The position numbers and the translations under genes are program-made. The notes beneath the pieces are model-generated. The model was given only the letters and a program-made list of their open reading frames with translations, did no database searches and had not been told where the DNA came from. 64,000 nucleotides of DNA from assembly GCF_024298825.1 (NCBI RefSeq), contig NZ_CP101153.1:496001-560000 (forward strand). Reading direction: 5' to 3'. Positions 43,682 through 51,069 of the stretch are shown one piece after another; positions within the stretch are counted from its first letter, which is position 1, and the number at the start of each line of letters is the position of its first letter. Origin of the DNA: Haloglomus salinum. GTDB lineage: Archaea > Halobacteriota > Halobacteria > Halobacteriales > Haloarculaceae.

Positions 43682-43705
43682 TCCCCCGCTTCCGACCCGT
43701 TGGCG

Positions 43706-44491
43706 ATGGCTGACCGGTCGCTGGGGCTCGTCGTGCCGGCCTACCGGCCGGACGTCGACCGACTCACCGCGTACGTCCGAGCCTGCCGCACGGCGCTCGA
43801 CCCCACCGCCCTCCGCATCGAACTCGACGCGCCCACCGCCGGCACCGCCGACACCCTCCGTGAGCGCCTCCCCGACGTGGTCGTCTCGGTCGCCCGCGAG
43901 CGCCGCGGCAAGGGCGCCGCCATCACCGCCGGCTTCGAGGCCCTCGCGGACGAGGTCGACGTGCTCGCCTTCGCGGACGCCGACGGCTCCACCCCACCCG
44001 AGAGCCTCGCGACTGTCGTTACGCCGGTGCTCGACGGCCGCACCGACCTCGCGGTCGGGTCGCGGCGCCATCCGGACTCCGAGGTCGTGGGCCACCAGAC
44101 CCTCGCGCGACGCCGCCTCGGCGACGGCTTCGCGTGGCTCGCGCGCCGCCTGCTGGACGCCGACTGCTACGACTACCAGTGTGGCGCCAAGGCCATCTCG
44201 GCCGACGCCTGGGAACGCGTCCGCCCGCACCTGTACGAGGCCGGCTTCGCCTGGGACGTCGAACTCATCGCGATGGCTGGCGCGCTCGGGCTGCGAGTGC
44301 TGGAGGTCCCCATCGAGTGGGAGGACCAGCCCGGCTCGACCGTCGACCCCGTCGACACCGCCATCTCGCTCGGAACCGCCCTGTTCGTCGCGCGCCACCG
44401 GGCCAAGCGCCTGCAGGACAGCCGCCTGCACGATGCTATCGCCCGCCGGCGTGCAGACGAGACCGCCCTCGTCGACCGGGAGGAACCGTGA
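43706..44491 (+). CDS. Family 2 glycosyltransferase
   Basis: A 261-residue GT-A enzyme resembling dolichyl-phosphate glucosyl/mannosyl transferases. The N-terminus GLVVPAYRPDVDRL starts the nucleotide-sugar fold. DVLAFADADGSTPPESLA holds the DxD-type metal motif, and DYQCGAKAISADAW and AGFAWDVELIAMAGALG match the dolichol-phosphate family. It lacks C-terminal helices. The adjacent GtrA protein, overlapping by the 4-base GTGA, probably supplies a membrane flipping partner. The likely role is lipid-linked sugar for surface glycosylation. Confidence 0.88.
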   Translation: MADRSLGLVVPAYRPDVDRLTAYVRACRTALDPTALRIELDAPTAGTADTLRERLPDVVVSVARERRGKGAAITAGFEALADEVDVLAFADADGSTPPESLATVVTPVLDGRTDLAVGSRRHPDSEVVGHQTLARRRLGDGFAWLARRLLDADCYDYQCGAKAISADAWERVRPHLYEAGFAWDVELIAMAGALGLRVLEVPIEWEDQPGSTVDPVDTAISLGTALFVARHRAKRLQDSRLHDAIARRRADETALVDREEP

Positions 44492-44979
44492 GCGTCGCCG
44501 ACCTCCTGCGTGCCCGGCTCCGGGCACTCGCCTCGGCGGGCCGCATCGGCCAGTTCGTCTCCGTCGGCGTCGCCGGCGCCTCGCTGGAGACCGTCATCGT
44601 CGCGATACTCACCGGCGGCTTCGTCGTCGAGGCAGTGCTGGCGGGCCAGCCGCTGCTCGCGAAAGCGGTCGGCGCCGAGGCCTCCATCACCCTGATGTTC
44701 CTGCTCAACGACAACTGGACGTTCGCGGACCACGGCGGCGCGGGCCCGGTCGCGCTCGTCCGACGCTGGCTCAAGTCCCACCTCGTCCGGTCCGTGGGGC
44801 TGGCCGTCGCGTTCGCCACCCTATTCGTGCTCACCTCGTGGACGGACATCACGCTCGTCGTCGCCGGCGGCGACATCTGGCCGACGCTCGCCAACGGCAT
44901 CGGCATCGGCATCGGCCTCAGCATCAACTACGTCGCGGAGAGTCTGGTGACCTGGCGCGTCCACGAGATGGATACGTGA
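44488..44979 (+). CDS. GtrA-family membrane protein
   Basis: A 163-residue four-helix protein with the GtrA pattern: RIGQFVSVGVAGASLET at the N-terminus, FLLNDNWTFADHG in the middle and LSINYVAESLVTWRVHE at the end. GtrA proteins are thought to flip lipid-linked sugars or help polysaccharide synthesis. The GTG start at 44488 overlaps the GT2 stop (GTGA), showing translational coupling. Confidence 0.88.
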   Translation: MSVADLLRARLRALASAGRIGQFVSVGVAGASLETVIVAILTGGFVVEAVLAGQPLLAKAVGAEASITLMFLLNDNWTFADHGGAGPVALVRRWLKSHLVRSVGLAVAFATLFVLTSWTDITLVVAGGDIWPTLANGIGIGIGLSINYVAESLVTWRVHEMDT

Positions 44980-45042
44980 GTCGGTGGCCGCTCGTCCCGC
45001 CGCCGTGTGTGAGTTCGTTCCACTCCGGCGGCGATAGCACAA

Positions 45043-45050
45043 CCCTTAAC
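45043..45050 (+). promoter_or_regulatory. Promoter box of initiator tRNA gene
   Basis: CCCTTAAC about 28 bases before the first tRNA base, the expected TATA position for archaeal polymerase. Confidence 0.45.
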
Positions 45051-45074
45051 CGGGGTGTCGCGTTACGAGTTGGT

Positions 45075-45149
45075 AGCGGGATGGGATAGCCAGGAGATTC
45101 CGCCGGGCTCATAACCCGGAGATCGGACGTTCAAATCGTCCTCCCGCTA
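45075..45149 (+). tRNA. tRNA-Met (CAT), initiator type
   Basis: A 75-base cloverleaf. The acceptor stem agcggga/tcccgct is fully paired with discriminator A. The anticodon loop is CTCATAA within a stem of three G-C pairs (ggg/ccc), the hallmark of initiator tRNA-Met. The T arm is ggacgttcaaatcgtcc. CCA is not encoded. No intron is present. No integrated element was seen at its 3' end. Confidence 0.95.
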
Positions 45150-45425
45150 CTCGAGATTTACTAACGATTTTCCGAGAGTATAGCTGAATTCTTCGGCCAG
45201 GTCCACTCATATTCCACTTTTCCCGGTCGAACGTCACATACCAGAACACAGCACTCGGCCCTGTGGCCGACGACTACCACTACCGGGCGGCGATTACGCG
45301 GCTTCGGACAGGGGCATCCGAGCGTCGGCTGCTGGAGCGAACGGTCGGCGAGTTCCGGGACGAGGGCCAGCTTCGCCGTCGAACGTGGGGTTCCTGGAGC
45401 GGGAGCCGATGGCGAGGGGTCGTAC
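45150..45425. other. Gap after the tRNA gene
   Basis: 276 bases. An A/T-rich start (ttactaacgattttccgag) may help terminate the tRNA transcript. An open frame from about 45263 is antisense to the 33-residue gene and arginine-rich, so it was not called. Confidence 0.4.
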
Positions 45426-45527
45426 TCAGACGGTCAGATAGACGAACAGGATCAGAACGAGCAGGCCGACGACGGCTGCCAGCATGAGCAGATAGGCCAG
45501 CGGCCGCGAGTAGACCCCCAGTTCCAT
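45426..45527 (-). CDS. 33-residue single-helix membrane microprotein
   Basis: A short complete gene with ATG at 45525-45527 and TGA ending at 45426. It begins MELGVYSRP, continues with one strongly hydrophobic helix (LAYLLMLAAVVGLLVLILF) and ends VYLTV. The composition is that of a real membrane helix, and an A/T-rich stretch (caatagctttac) lies about 25-30 bases upstream of the ATG, as for other leaderless genes here. Function unknown. It is easily missed because of its length. Confidence 0.7.
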   Translation of the reverse strand: MELGVYSRPLAYLLMLAAVVGLLVLILFVYLTV

Positions 45528-45707
45528 TCGTCCGTGCTACACGACACCGAACAATAGCTTTACCCCACCACCGGACGCTGTCTGGACGGCACTGGGAGCC
45601 GCGTGCCGCAGGCCCTCGTGCTCGGTTCCTGCAGGACGGTTCGTGGCAACATCTCGAGGGCTGTGCCGCGCGTCGTCCCGCGCTGCGTGGCAGCGCCTCG
45701 GGCCAGG

Positions 45708-46277
45708 TCAGTCGTCGCCGTTCTCGTCGACGATGACGACCTCGCCGTCGACGACGTCGACGTTGATGAGCGTCTTGGCGTCGTAGTCCGTCTCGGCGTC
45801 CAGCCGGTTCTCACCGCCGACCTTCTTGATGACGGCCACGACGTCCGAGACCTCGGCGCCGATCTCGTCGAGCGCGCCCGTGATGGCCGTCAGCGTGCCA
45901 CCGGTCGAGAGCACGTCGTCGAGCACGAGGACGCGGTCGCCCGGTTCCACGTCGTTGATGTACATCTCGGACTCGGAGTAGCCGGTGACCTGCGAGAGCG
46001 CCACCTCGCCCTCCAGCCCGTACTGGCGCTTGCGGACGACGACCAGCGGGATATCGGTCATCAGGGAGACGGCCGTCGAGATGTGGATGCCCATCGCGGC
46101 GGGCGTGACGATCTTGTCCACGTCGAGGTCGGCCTTCCGGATGATGCTGATGACGATCTCGCGGAGGAGTTCCGGACGGAGCATCGGCACCCCGTCGCTG
46201 ATGGGGTGGACGAAGTAGTGATAGCCGTCCTTCTCGATTATCGGCGCGTCCAGCAGGGACTGACGAAGCCGGTCCAT
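45708..46277 (-). CDS. hpt: Hypoxanthine/guanine phosphoribosyltransferase
   Basis: A 189-residue type I phosphoribosyltransferase with the PRPP loop [16 protein letters not shown], preceded by [16 protein letters not shown] and [16 protein letters not shown]. It salvages hypoxanthine/guanine (possibly adenine) with PRPP to give the nucleotide. The sequence matches the haloarchaeal Hpt group, which resembles bacterial Apt/Xpt in layout; exact base specificity is inferred. The start is the ATG at 46275-46277 ([15 protein letters not shown]). Confidence 0.92.
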   Translation of the reverse strand: MDRLRQSLLDAPIIEKDGYHYFVHPISDGVPMLRPELLREIVISIIRKADLDVDKIVTPAAMGIHISTAVSLMTDIPLVVVRKRQYGLEGEVALSQVTGYSESEMYINDVEPGDRVLVLDDVLSTGGTLTAITGALDEIGAEVSDVVAVIKKVGGENRLDAETDYDAKTLINVDVVDGEVVIVDENGDD

Positions 46278-46326
46278 GTCGAGAGTTCCGTGGCGGCCGT
46301 CGAAAAGGTGGCGAAGTGCGTCGGCC

Positions 46327-46839
46327 TCAGGCGTCCGGCCCGTTCCAGGCGCCGACGATGACGGTCTTGCCCTGCGGATTCGGCTCCGCCCAGCGGACGC
46401 GGAGGACGGCGTTCCGGCCGACCTCCTGTGGCGAGGGTGACCCGTCGAGCATGACCGTGTCTCCGGCGACGAAACGACCCTTCGGGCCACCGCCCCCGCC
46501 GCCCGCCGCGGCGTCGAGCGTCTTGCCGTCGATGCCGTCGCAGTCGCCGCTCTCGCAGAGAAGTACGACGTGCTCGCCCTCGAACCCGCTCCCTTCCTCG
46601 ATGCCGCCGCTCTCGGATTCGATGACGAGCTGCAGGTCACGCGTGCTGTCGCCATCGAGGTCCTCGTACTGGTAGCCGAAGGCGATGTTCGGTGCGGTAC
46701 CGCTCTCCCGCTGGAACGTCGTGAAGGCGAACGCCGCCACGGACGTACCCAGGATGAACGCGATGAGGACGATCAGGATGACCCCCGTCGACTCACTCTG
46801 CCCGCGGTCGGGGCGAGCGAGCCGGTCGTGTTCCCCCAT
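46327..46839 (-). CDS. Type IV pilin-like protein
   Basis: A 170-residue secreted protein with a class III signal peptide: a charged head [13 protein letters not shown], then [20 protein letters not shown] forming the pilin helix. Cleavage by the prepilin peptidase PibD is expected just before QSE. The C-terminal domain is acidic, with a glycine-rich stretch and two Cys ([10 protein letters not shown]). It would form or join surface pili for adhesion. The ATG at 46837-46839 sits after a ttaacta-type box at about 46863-46873. The next gene upstream is also a secreted protein. Confidence 0.83.
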   Translation of the reverse strand: MGEHDRLARPDRGQSESTGVILIVLIAFILGTSVAAFAFTTFQRESGTAPNIAFGYQYEDLDGDSTRDLQLVIESESGGIEEGSGFEGEHVVLLCESGDCDGIDGKTLDAAAGGGGGGPKGRFVAGDTVMLDGSPSPQEVGRNAVLRVRWAEPNPQGKTVIVGAWNGPDA

Positions 46840-46894
46840 AGCATATATCCGGCACCTTCCCACTTAGTTAACCGGGCATTGTAGTGGATTAATA

Positions 46895-47410
46895 TCAGGT
46901 TTCGTCGTGCTGGTCTCGGTCGGTGACCCGTACGGTCACGTTCGACGCGTGGAGACGGCGCGTCCCGCGGTCGCTCCGGACGACGAGCGAGAGGTCGGCA
47001 GCGTAGCTCCCGTTCGTAACGCGGTCGGCCGCGAGCGTGGAGGGTTCGAGCCCGGTCCGGAAGGGACCCTCCTGCGCCGCACTCAGGACGTGTGCGGTGC
47101 CGCGGGTGTGGCCGACGCCATCGATGCGGAGCTTGTAGGTCAGCACGGGTCGCCCCGAGACGTTCGCCACGTCGACAGTCGCGTCGGGGACCACCAGCCG
47201 GTACCGGTCGGTTCCGTTCTCCGTGTAGCGGTCGAGTCGGGCTGTCTCCGGGGTGTCGAGGACCGTGGCGTCCATATCTCCCGTCGCGTACGCCGCTCGC
47301 TCGTCGCTCGACGCCAGCGAGCGGATGTCGGCGCCGTACGGGCCCGCGGCGAGCGCGATGCCGAAGCAGACCGCGAGGAGGAGTGCGCCAGCGACGTGGG
47401 TCCGGTCCAT
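46895..47410 (-). CDS. Secreted/anchored haloarchaeal protein of unknown function
   Basis: A 171-residue protein. The N-terminus MDRTHVAGALLLAVCFGIALAAG is one hydrophobic helix and the rest is predicted extracellular, beta-rich and acidic (VTNGSYAADLSLVV; HASNVTVRVTDRDQ). Several NxS/T sites (NGTDR, NVSG, NGSYA, NVTV) could be N-glycosylated. It lies 55 bases upstream of the pilin-like gene and may share its transcription. I do not recognise the family. ATG at 47408-47410. Confidence 0.75.
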   Translation of the reverse strand: MDRTHVAGALLLAVCFGIALAAGPYGADIRSLASSDERAAYATGDMDATVLDTPETARLDRYTENGTDRYRLVVPDATVDVANVSGRPVLTYKLRIDGVGHTRGTAHVLSAAQEGPFRTGLEPSTLAADRVTNGSYAADLSLVVRSDRGTRRLHASNVTVRVTDRDQHDET

Positions 47411-47485
47411 CCAGGCGGGACGACGGCCGGGGAGAGCATACGTGTTCGGGCGCGGTTCGCCGCCGGAATGACCCCAATCGACAAC

Positions 47486-47493
47486 CCTTATTG
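47486..47493 (+). promoter_or_regulatory. Promoter box of the Mrp operon
   Basis: CCTTATTG about 28 bases before the GTG at 47518, the only promoter-like box before this long operon. Confidence 0.45.
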
Positions 47494-47517
47494 CCTGTCC
47501 GCGCCCGACTCGCAACC

Positions 47518-50043
47518 GTGCAACCGGACGCCGGCGCCCTCGTGGCCGCGCTCGCCCTGCCGTTCGTCGCGGCCCTGCTGGTCCCCGTGCTGTTCCGCGT
47601 GCTGGGCCAGCGCGTCGCCTTCTTCGCGGCCGCGGTCGCAGCGGGCAGTTTCGGCCTGCTCGCGACCCAGTACGGCGCCCACGGCGCGGTCCAGCTCCCC
47701 TGGATACCCTCGCTCGGCGTCACCCTCACGCTCTACGTCGACGGGCTCGCCCTGCTCATCGGCTTCCTCGCCAGCGGCGTCGGCGTCCTCGTCTTCACCT
47801 ATTCGTACGGCTACATGGCCCACGAGCACGGCCACGTCAAGTACTACGCCACGCTGCTCGCGTTCATGGGGTCGATGCTCGGCGTCGCGTTCGCCGCCGA
47901 CCTCCTCGCGCTGTTCGTCTTCTGGGAGCTCACGTCGGTCACCTCCTTTCTCCTCATCGGCCATCACCAGCGCGAGGCCGACTCACAGTACGCCGCGCGC
48001 AAGTCGATGCTCATCACGGTCGCGGGCGGGCTATTCATGCTCGCCGGGTTCCTCGTCCTCGCGTTCGCCTCCGGTGACACGGTCGCCGGCCGGACCTTCG
48101 TCCTCATCGGCACCGAGAACTCGCTCATCGCCAACGGCGAGGCCGTCCGCGAGGCCCTTCGCGCAAGCGGGTTGTTCGTGCCCGCGCTCGCGCTCGTGGC
48201 TGTGGGCGCAGTGACCAAATCGGCCCAGGCCCCGTTCCACGTCTGGCTGCCGAATGCGATGGAGGCGCCCACACCCGTCTCGGCGTTCCTCCACAGCGCG
48301 ACGATGGTCAAGGCCGGCGTCTACCTCGTCGGCCGCTTCCGGCCGCTGTTCGTTCCCGACCTGCCCGCCGTTCCGGAGTGGACGCTCCTGCTCGCGACGC
48401 TCGGCCTCGTCTCGATGACCATCACGGCCATCCTCGCCGTCGGCGCGACCGACATCAAGGAACTGCTCGCGTACTCCACGGCCTCCCATCTGGGCCTCAT
48501 CATCGCGGGCTACGGGCTGGCAGGCGCCGAGGCGCTCGAACTCGGGGCCGAGACGGGTGCCTTCCACATCTTCAACCACGCCGTGTTCAAGGCGACTCTG
48601 TTCCTCGTCGCAGGAATCGTCGCGCACGAGGCCCACACACGGAAGATATCGGAACTCGGCGGGCTCCGGAAGGACCTCCCCATCGTCGCCGGTGTCACGG
48701 GCATCGCCGCGCTCGGGATGGCCGGCGTCCCGCCGTTCAACGGCTTCTGGTCGAAGGAGCTCCTCTTCGAGACGACCTACTACGTCGCGACGGCCAACGG
48801 CGGCTGGTTCTGGCTCTATCCCGCCATCGCCGTCTTCGGGAGCGTGTTCACGTTCCTCTACTCCCTGAAGTTCCTCTCGCTGTTCTTCGGCGACCGGCCC
48901 GACGCCCTCGCGGATGTCGACATCCACCGGCCGCCGCTGTCGATGCTCGCTCCCCCCGCGTTGCTGGCGGGTATCGCCATCGTCGCCGGCCTCGTCCCGC
49001 AGGTCGCCATCGACGCCATCGTCCAGTCGGCGTTCGAGGCGAGCGTCCCGGTCGGCGTCGAGGCCCACTCGCTGAAGCTGTCGATTCCGAAGCTGTTCAC
49101 CTTCACGCCGTACCTCGGGATGAGCCTCCTGACAATCGCCCTGGGCGCGGTCGCGTACCCGTTCTACGACCGCCTCCACGCGGGTGTCCGGCGCGCCCGC
49201 GCCGTGCCCTACACGAGCCCGAACTGGTACTACGACTCGCTCACCGAGGGGGCGAACGGCGTCTCCCGTCGAGTCGCCATCGCCGTCCACGGCGGCGCGT
49301 TCCGGACGTACGCTGCCCCATTGCTCCTCGCGACCGCGACCATCGCGCTCGCCGGCTACGCCGCGGCGGGTGCCATCTCCATCGACGGGGTCGGGGCGCT
49401 CCCCTCCGCACCGCTCGCGCTCGTCCTCGGTGTCGCCGTGGTCGGCGCGCTGGCCGTCGCCCGCGCGCCCTCGCACATCGCGGGCGTGCTCACGCTCTCC
49501 ATCCTCGGGTTCATGGTCGCCATCGTCTACATCCTCGCGAACGCGCCCGACCTCGCGCTGACCCAGCTCGTCATCGAGACGCTCGTGCTGGTCATCTTCC
49601 TGCTCGTGCTCGACAAGCTCCCGGCGTACTACGGGGAGATACAGAGCCGCGCCCGGACGGTTGCGGACGCCGCGCTCGCGTCGCTCGTCGGCTTCACCGT
49701 CTTCGCGACGGTCATCGTCGCGACGAGCGCACAGCCCGAGGGCCCCATCTTCGAGTACTTCCTCGCCCGTGCGGGTGTGCCGGCCGAACACGGGCCGGTC
49801 TTCGCCGACTACGGCGGCGGCAGCAACGTCGTCAACGTCATCCTCGTCGACTTCCGGGCGTTCGACACGCTCGGTGAGATATCCGTCGTCGCGATGGCCG
49901 CGCTCTCGGTGCTGACCCTCATCGGGATGCGCGCCCGGACGGACGCCGGCGTGAACGAACCCGAGGCGACCGAGGAGGAGGAGGGCGCGGCCGTGGCCGA
50001 TGGCGGGTACGGCGAGCCAGCCGACGGGGGTGACACCCGATGA
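47518..50043 (+). CDS. mrpA: Mrp antiporter subunit A
   Basis: An 841-residue membrane protein of about 20 helices. The N-terminal 500 residues are NuoL/proton-pump-like (VFWELTSVTSFLLIGHH; KSAQAPFHVWLPNAMEAPTPVSAFLHSATMV shortened in mind; KELLAYSTASHLG). The C-terminal part carries the DUF4040-type stretch NAPDLALTQLVIETLVLVIF and VDFRAFDTLGEIS expected of MrpA. It is the largest subunit of the Mrp Na+/H+ antiporter, important for sodium export and pH control in a halophile. The GTG start at 47518 has its own box, and the end overlaps mrpB (ATGA). Confidence 0.95.
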   Translation: MQPDAGALVAALALPFVAALLVPVLFRVLGQRVAFFAAAVAAGSFGLLATQYGAHGAVQLPWIPSLGVTLTLYVDGLALLIGFLASGVGVLVFTYSYGYMAHEHGHVKYYATLLAFMGSMLGVAFAADLLALFVFWELTSVTSFLLIGHHQREADSQYAARKSMLITVAGGLFMLAGFLVLAFASGDTVAGRTFVLIGTENSLIANGEAVREALRASGLFVPALALVAVGAVTKSAQAPFHVWLPNAMEAPTPVSAFLHSATMVKAGVYLVGRFRPLFVPDLPAVPEWTLLLATLGLVSMTITAILAVGATDIKELLAYSTASHLGLIIAGYGLAGAEALELGAETGAFHIFNHAVFKATLFLVAGIVAHEAHTRKISELGGLRKDLPIVAGVTGIAALGMAGVPPFNGFWSKELLFETTYYVATANGGWFWLYPAIAVFGSVFTFLYSLKFLSLFFGDRPDALADVDIHRPPLSMLAPPALLAGIAIVAGLVPQVAIDAIVQSAFEASVPVGVEAHSLKLSIPKLFTFTPYLGMSLLTIALGAVAYPFYDRLHAGVRRARAVPYTSPNWYYDSLTEGANGVSRRVAIAVHGGAFRTYAAPLLLATATIALAGYAAAGAISIDGVGALPSAPLALVLGVAVVGALAVARAPSHIAGVLTLSILGFMVAIVYILANAPDLALTQLVIETLVLVIFLLVLDKLPAYYGEIQSRARTVADAALASLVGFTVFATVIVATSAQPEGPIFEYFLARAGVPAEHGPVFADYGGGSNVVNVILVDFRAFDTLGEISVVAMAALSVLTLIGMRARTDAGVNEPEATEEEEGAAVADGGYGEPADGGDTR

Positions 50044-50510
50044 GCCTGGACCGCGAACCGACGGTCATCGCGAAGACGGTCACCCGGACGGTCGTCCCCA
50101 TCATCACCGTCACGGCGGTCGCACTGCTCATCCAGGGGCACAACCTGCCGGGCGGGGGGTTCATCGCAGGCGTCCTCACGGCGACGGCGTTCGTCCTGAT
50201 GTACGTCATCTACGGCATCGAGGCCGTGCGTCGGGACCTCGTCACCCGCGCGGAGGGGTACGGGATGCTATCCGGGCCCACGGAAGCGTACGAGCGGACC
50301 TTCGCCGCCGGCCTCGCGCTGGCGGTCGCCTCGGGGGTCGCCGCGATGTTCTTCGAGGTGCCGTTCCTCACGCAGGCGGTGGTGTTCCTCGAAGGGGTCC
50401 CGCTGTACGGCGAACTGGAGTACGCCTCGGCGCTGGCGTTCGACCTCGGCGTCTACTTCGTCGTCGTCGGGTCGCTCCTGACGATTCTCGCGGTGGTGGG
50501 GAAAGAATGA
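50040..50510 (+). CDS. mrpB: Mrp antiporter subunit B
   Basis: A 156-residue protein with the MnhB domain: VIAKTVTRTVVPIITV, QGHNLPGGGFIAGVLTATAFVL and four helices. It follows mrpA with a 4-base overlap. In Mrp complexes MrpB joins the A/C/D core. The C-terminus (GVYFVVVGSLLTILAVVGKE) overlaps the start of the downstream microprotein (ATGA). Confidence 0.94.
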   Translation: MSLDREPTVIAKTVTRTVVPIITVTAVALLIQGHNLPGGGFIAGVLTATAFVLMYVIYGIEAVRRDLVTRAEGYGMLSGPTEAYERTFAAGLALAVASGVAAMFFEVPFLTQAVVFLEGVPLYGELEYASALAFDLGVYFVVVGSLLTILAVVGKE

Positions 50511-50623
50511 GCGGCGTCGAATATCGAGAGGGTGAGTCCGTGACTCCGAATTACCGAGAGTACAAGAGAAACAGACCCGAAATGCACGATATCTACGGTG
50601 AACCGACGGAGGTGACGGCCTGA
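50507..50623 (+). CDS. 38-residue microprotein inside the Mrp operon
   Basis: A complete 38-codon frame starting ATG at 50507, overlapping the mrpB stop (ATGA), and ending TGA at 50621-50623, overlapping the mrpC ATG by one base. The protein reads MSGVEYREGESVTPNY then REYKRNRPEMHDIYGEP and ends TEVTA. It is soluble, with tyrosines and basic residues, and lower in G/C than its neighbours (gagagtacaagagaaacag). No helix crosses the membrane. Spacing on both sides argues for translation; function unknown, perhaps an accessory or regulatory Mrp subunit. Confidence 0.68.
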   Translation: MSGVEYREGESVTPNYREYKRNRPEMHDIYGEPTEVTA

Positions 50624-51069
50624 TGACGGAGGTCGTCCTCGCGCTCGCGCTGGGCCTGCTGTTCGCGCTGGGGACCTTCCTCGTCCTCCGGCGGGACGTG
50701 GTCCGGGTCGTCTGGGGCGTGACCATCATCTCGCAGGCGGCCAACCTCTACCTCGTCACGATGGGCTTCGGCCTGACGGGGGCCGAGGGCGCCGACGCGC
50801 CGGTCCTGACAGGCGGTGCCGAGGCGCCGTTCGCCGACCCGCTGGTGCAGGCCCTGGTCCTGACGGCCATCGTCATCGGCTTCGGGACCACTGCGTTCGC
50901 GCTCGTCCTCACCTTCCGCGTCTACGAGGAGAACGGCACCATCGACCTCGAGGAACTCGCCTCGAACCCCTTCGAGGGCCCCCAGGCGGCTGCCGCAGAG
51001 GCACGGGCCGACGGCGGCCGAGCCGAATCGGACCGCGGGGACGACCCCGCCGACGGAGGTGAGCGCTGA
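50623..51069 (+). CDS. mrpC: Mrp antiporter subunit C
   Basis: A 148-residue NuoK-like subunit with three helices (VVLALALGLLFALGTFLVL; VVWGVTIISQAANLYLV; ALVLTAIVIGFGTTAFALVL) and an acidic C-terminal tail of about 40 residues rich in Ala/Asp/Gly. Its ATG overlaps the microprotein stop and its TGA overlaps the mrpD ATG. Confidence 0.94.
   Translation: MTEVVLALALGLLFALGTFLVLRRDVVRVVWGVTIISQAANLYLVTMGFGLTGAEGADAPVLTGGAEAPFADPLVQALVLTAIVIGFGTTAFALVLTFRVYEENGTIDLEELASNPFEGPQAAAAEARADGGRAESDRGDDPADGGER

Noticed and set aside
45075-45149. tRNA-Met gene as an integration site
   Set aside because: No integrase gene, duplicated tRNA end or composition shift was found beside it.
45263-45487. Plus-strand 74-codon frame after the tRNA
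   Set aside because: It overlaps the better-supported 33-residue gene in antisense and has an arginine-rich, non-conserved look; a real small gene cannot be excluded.
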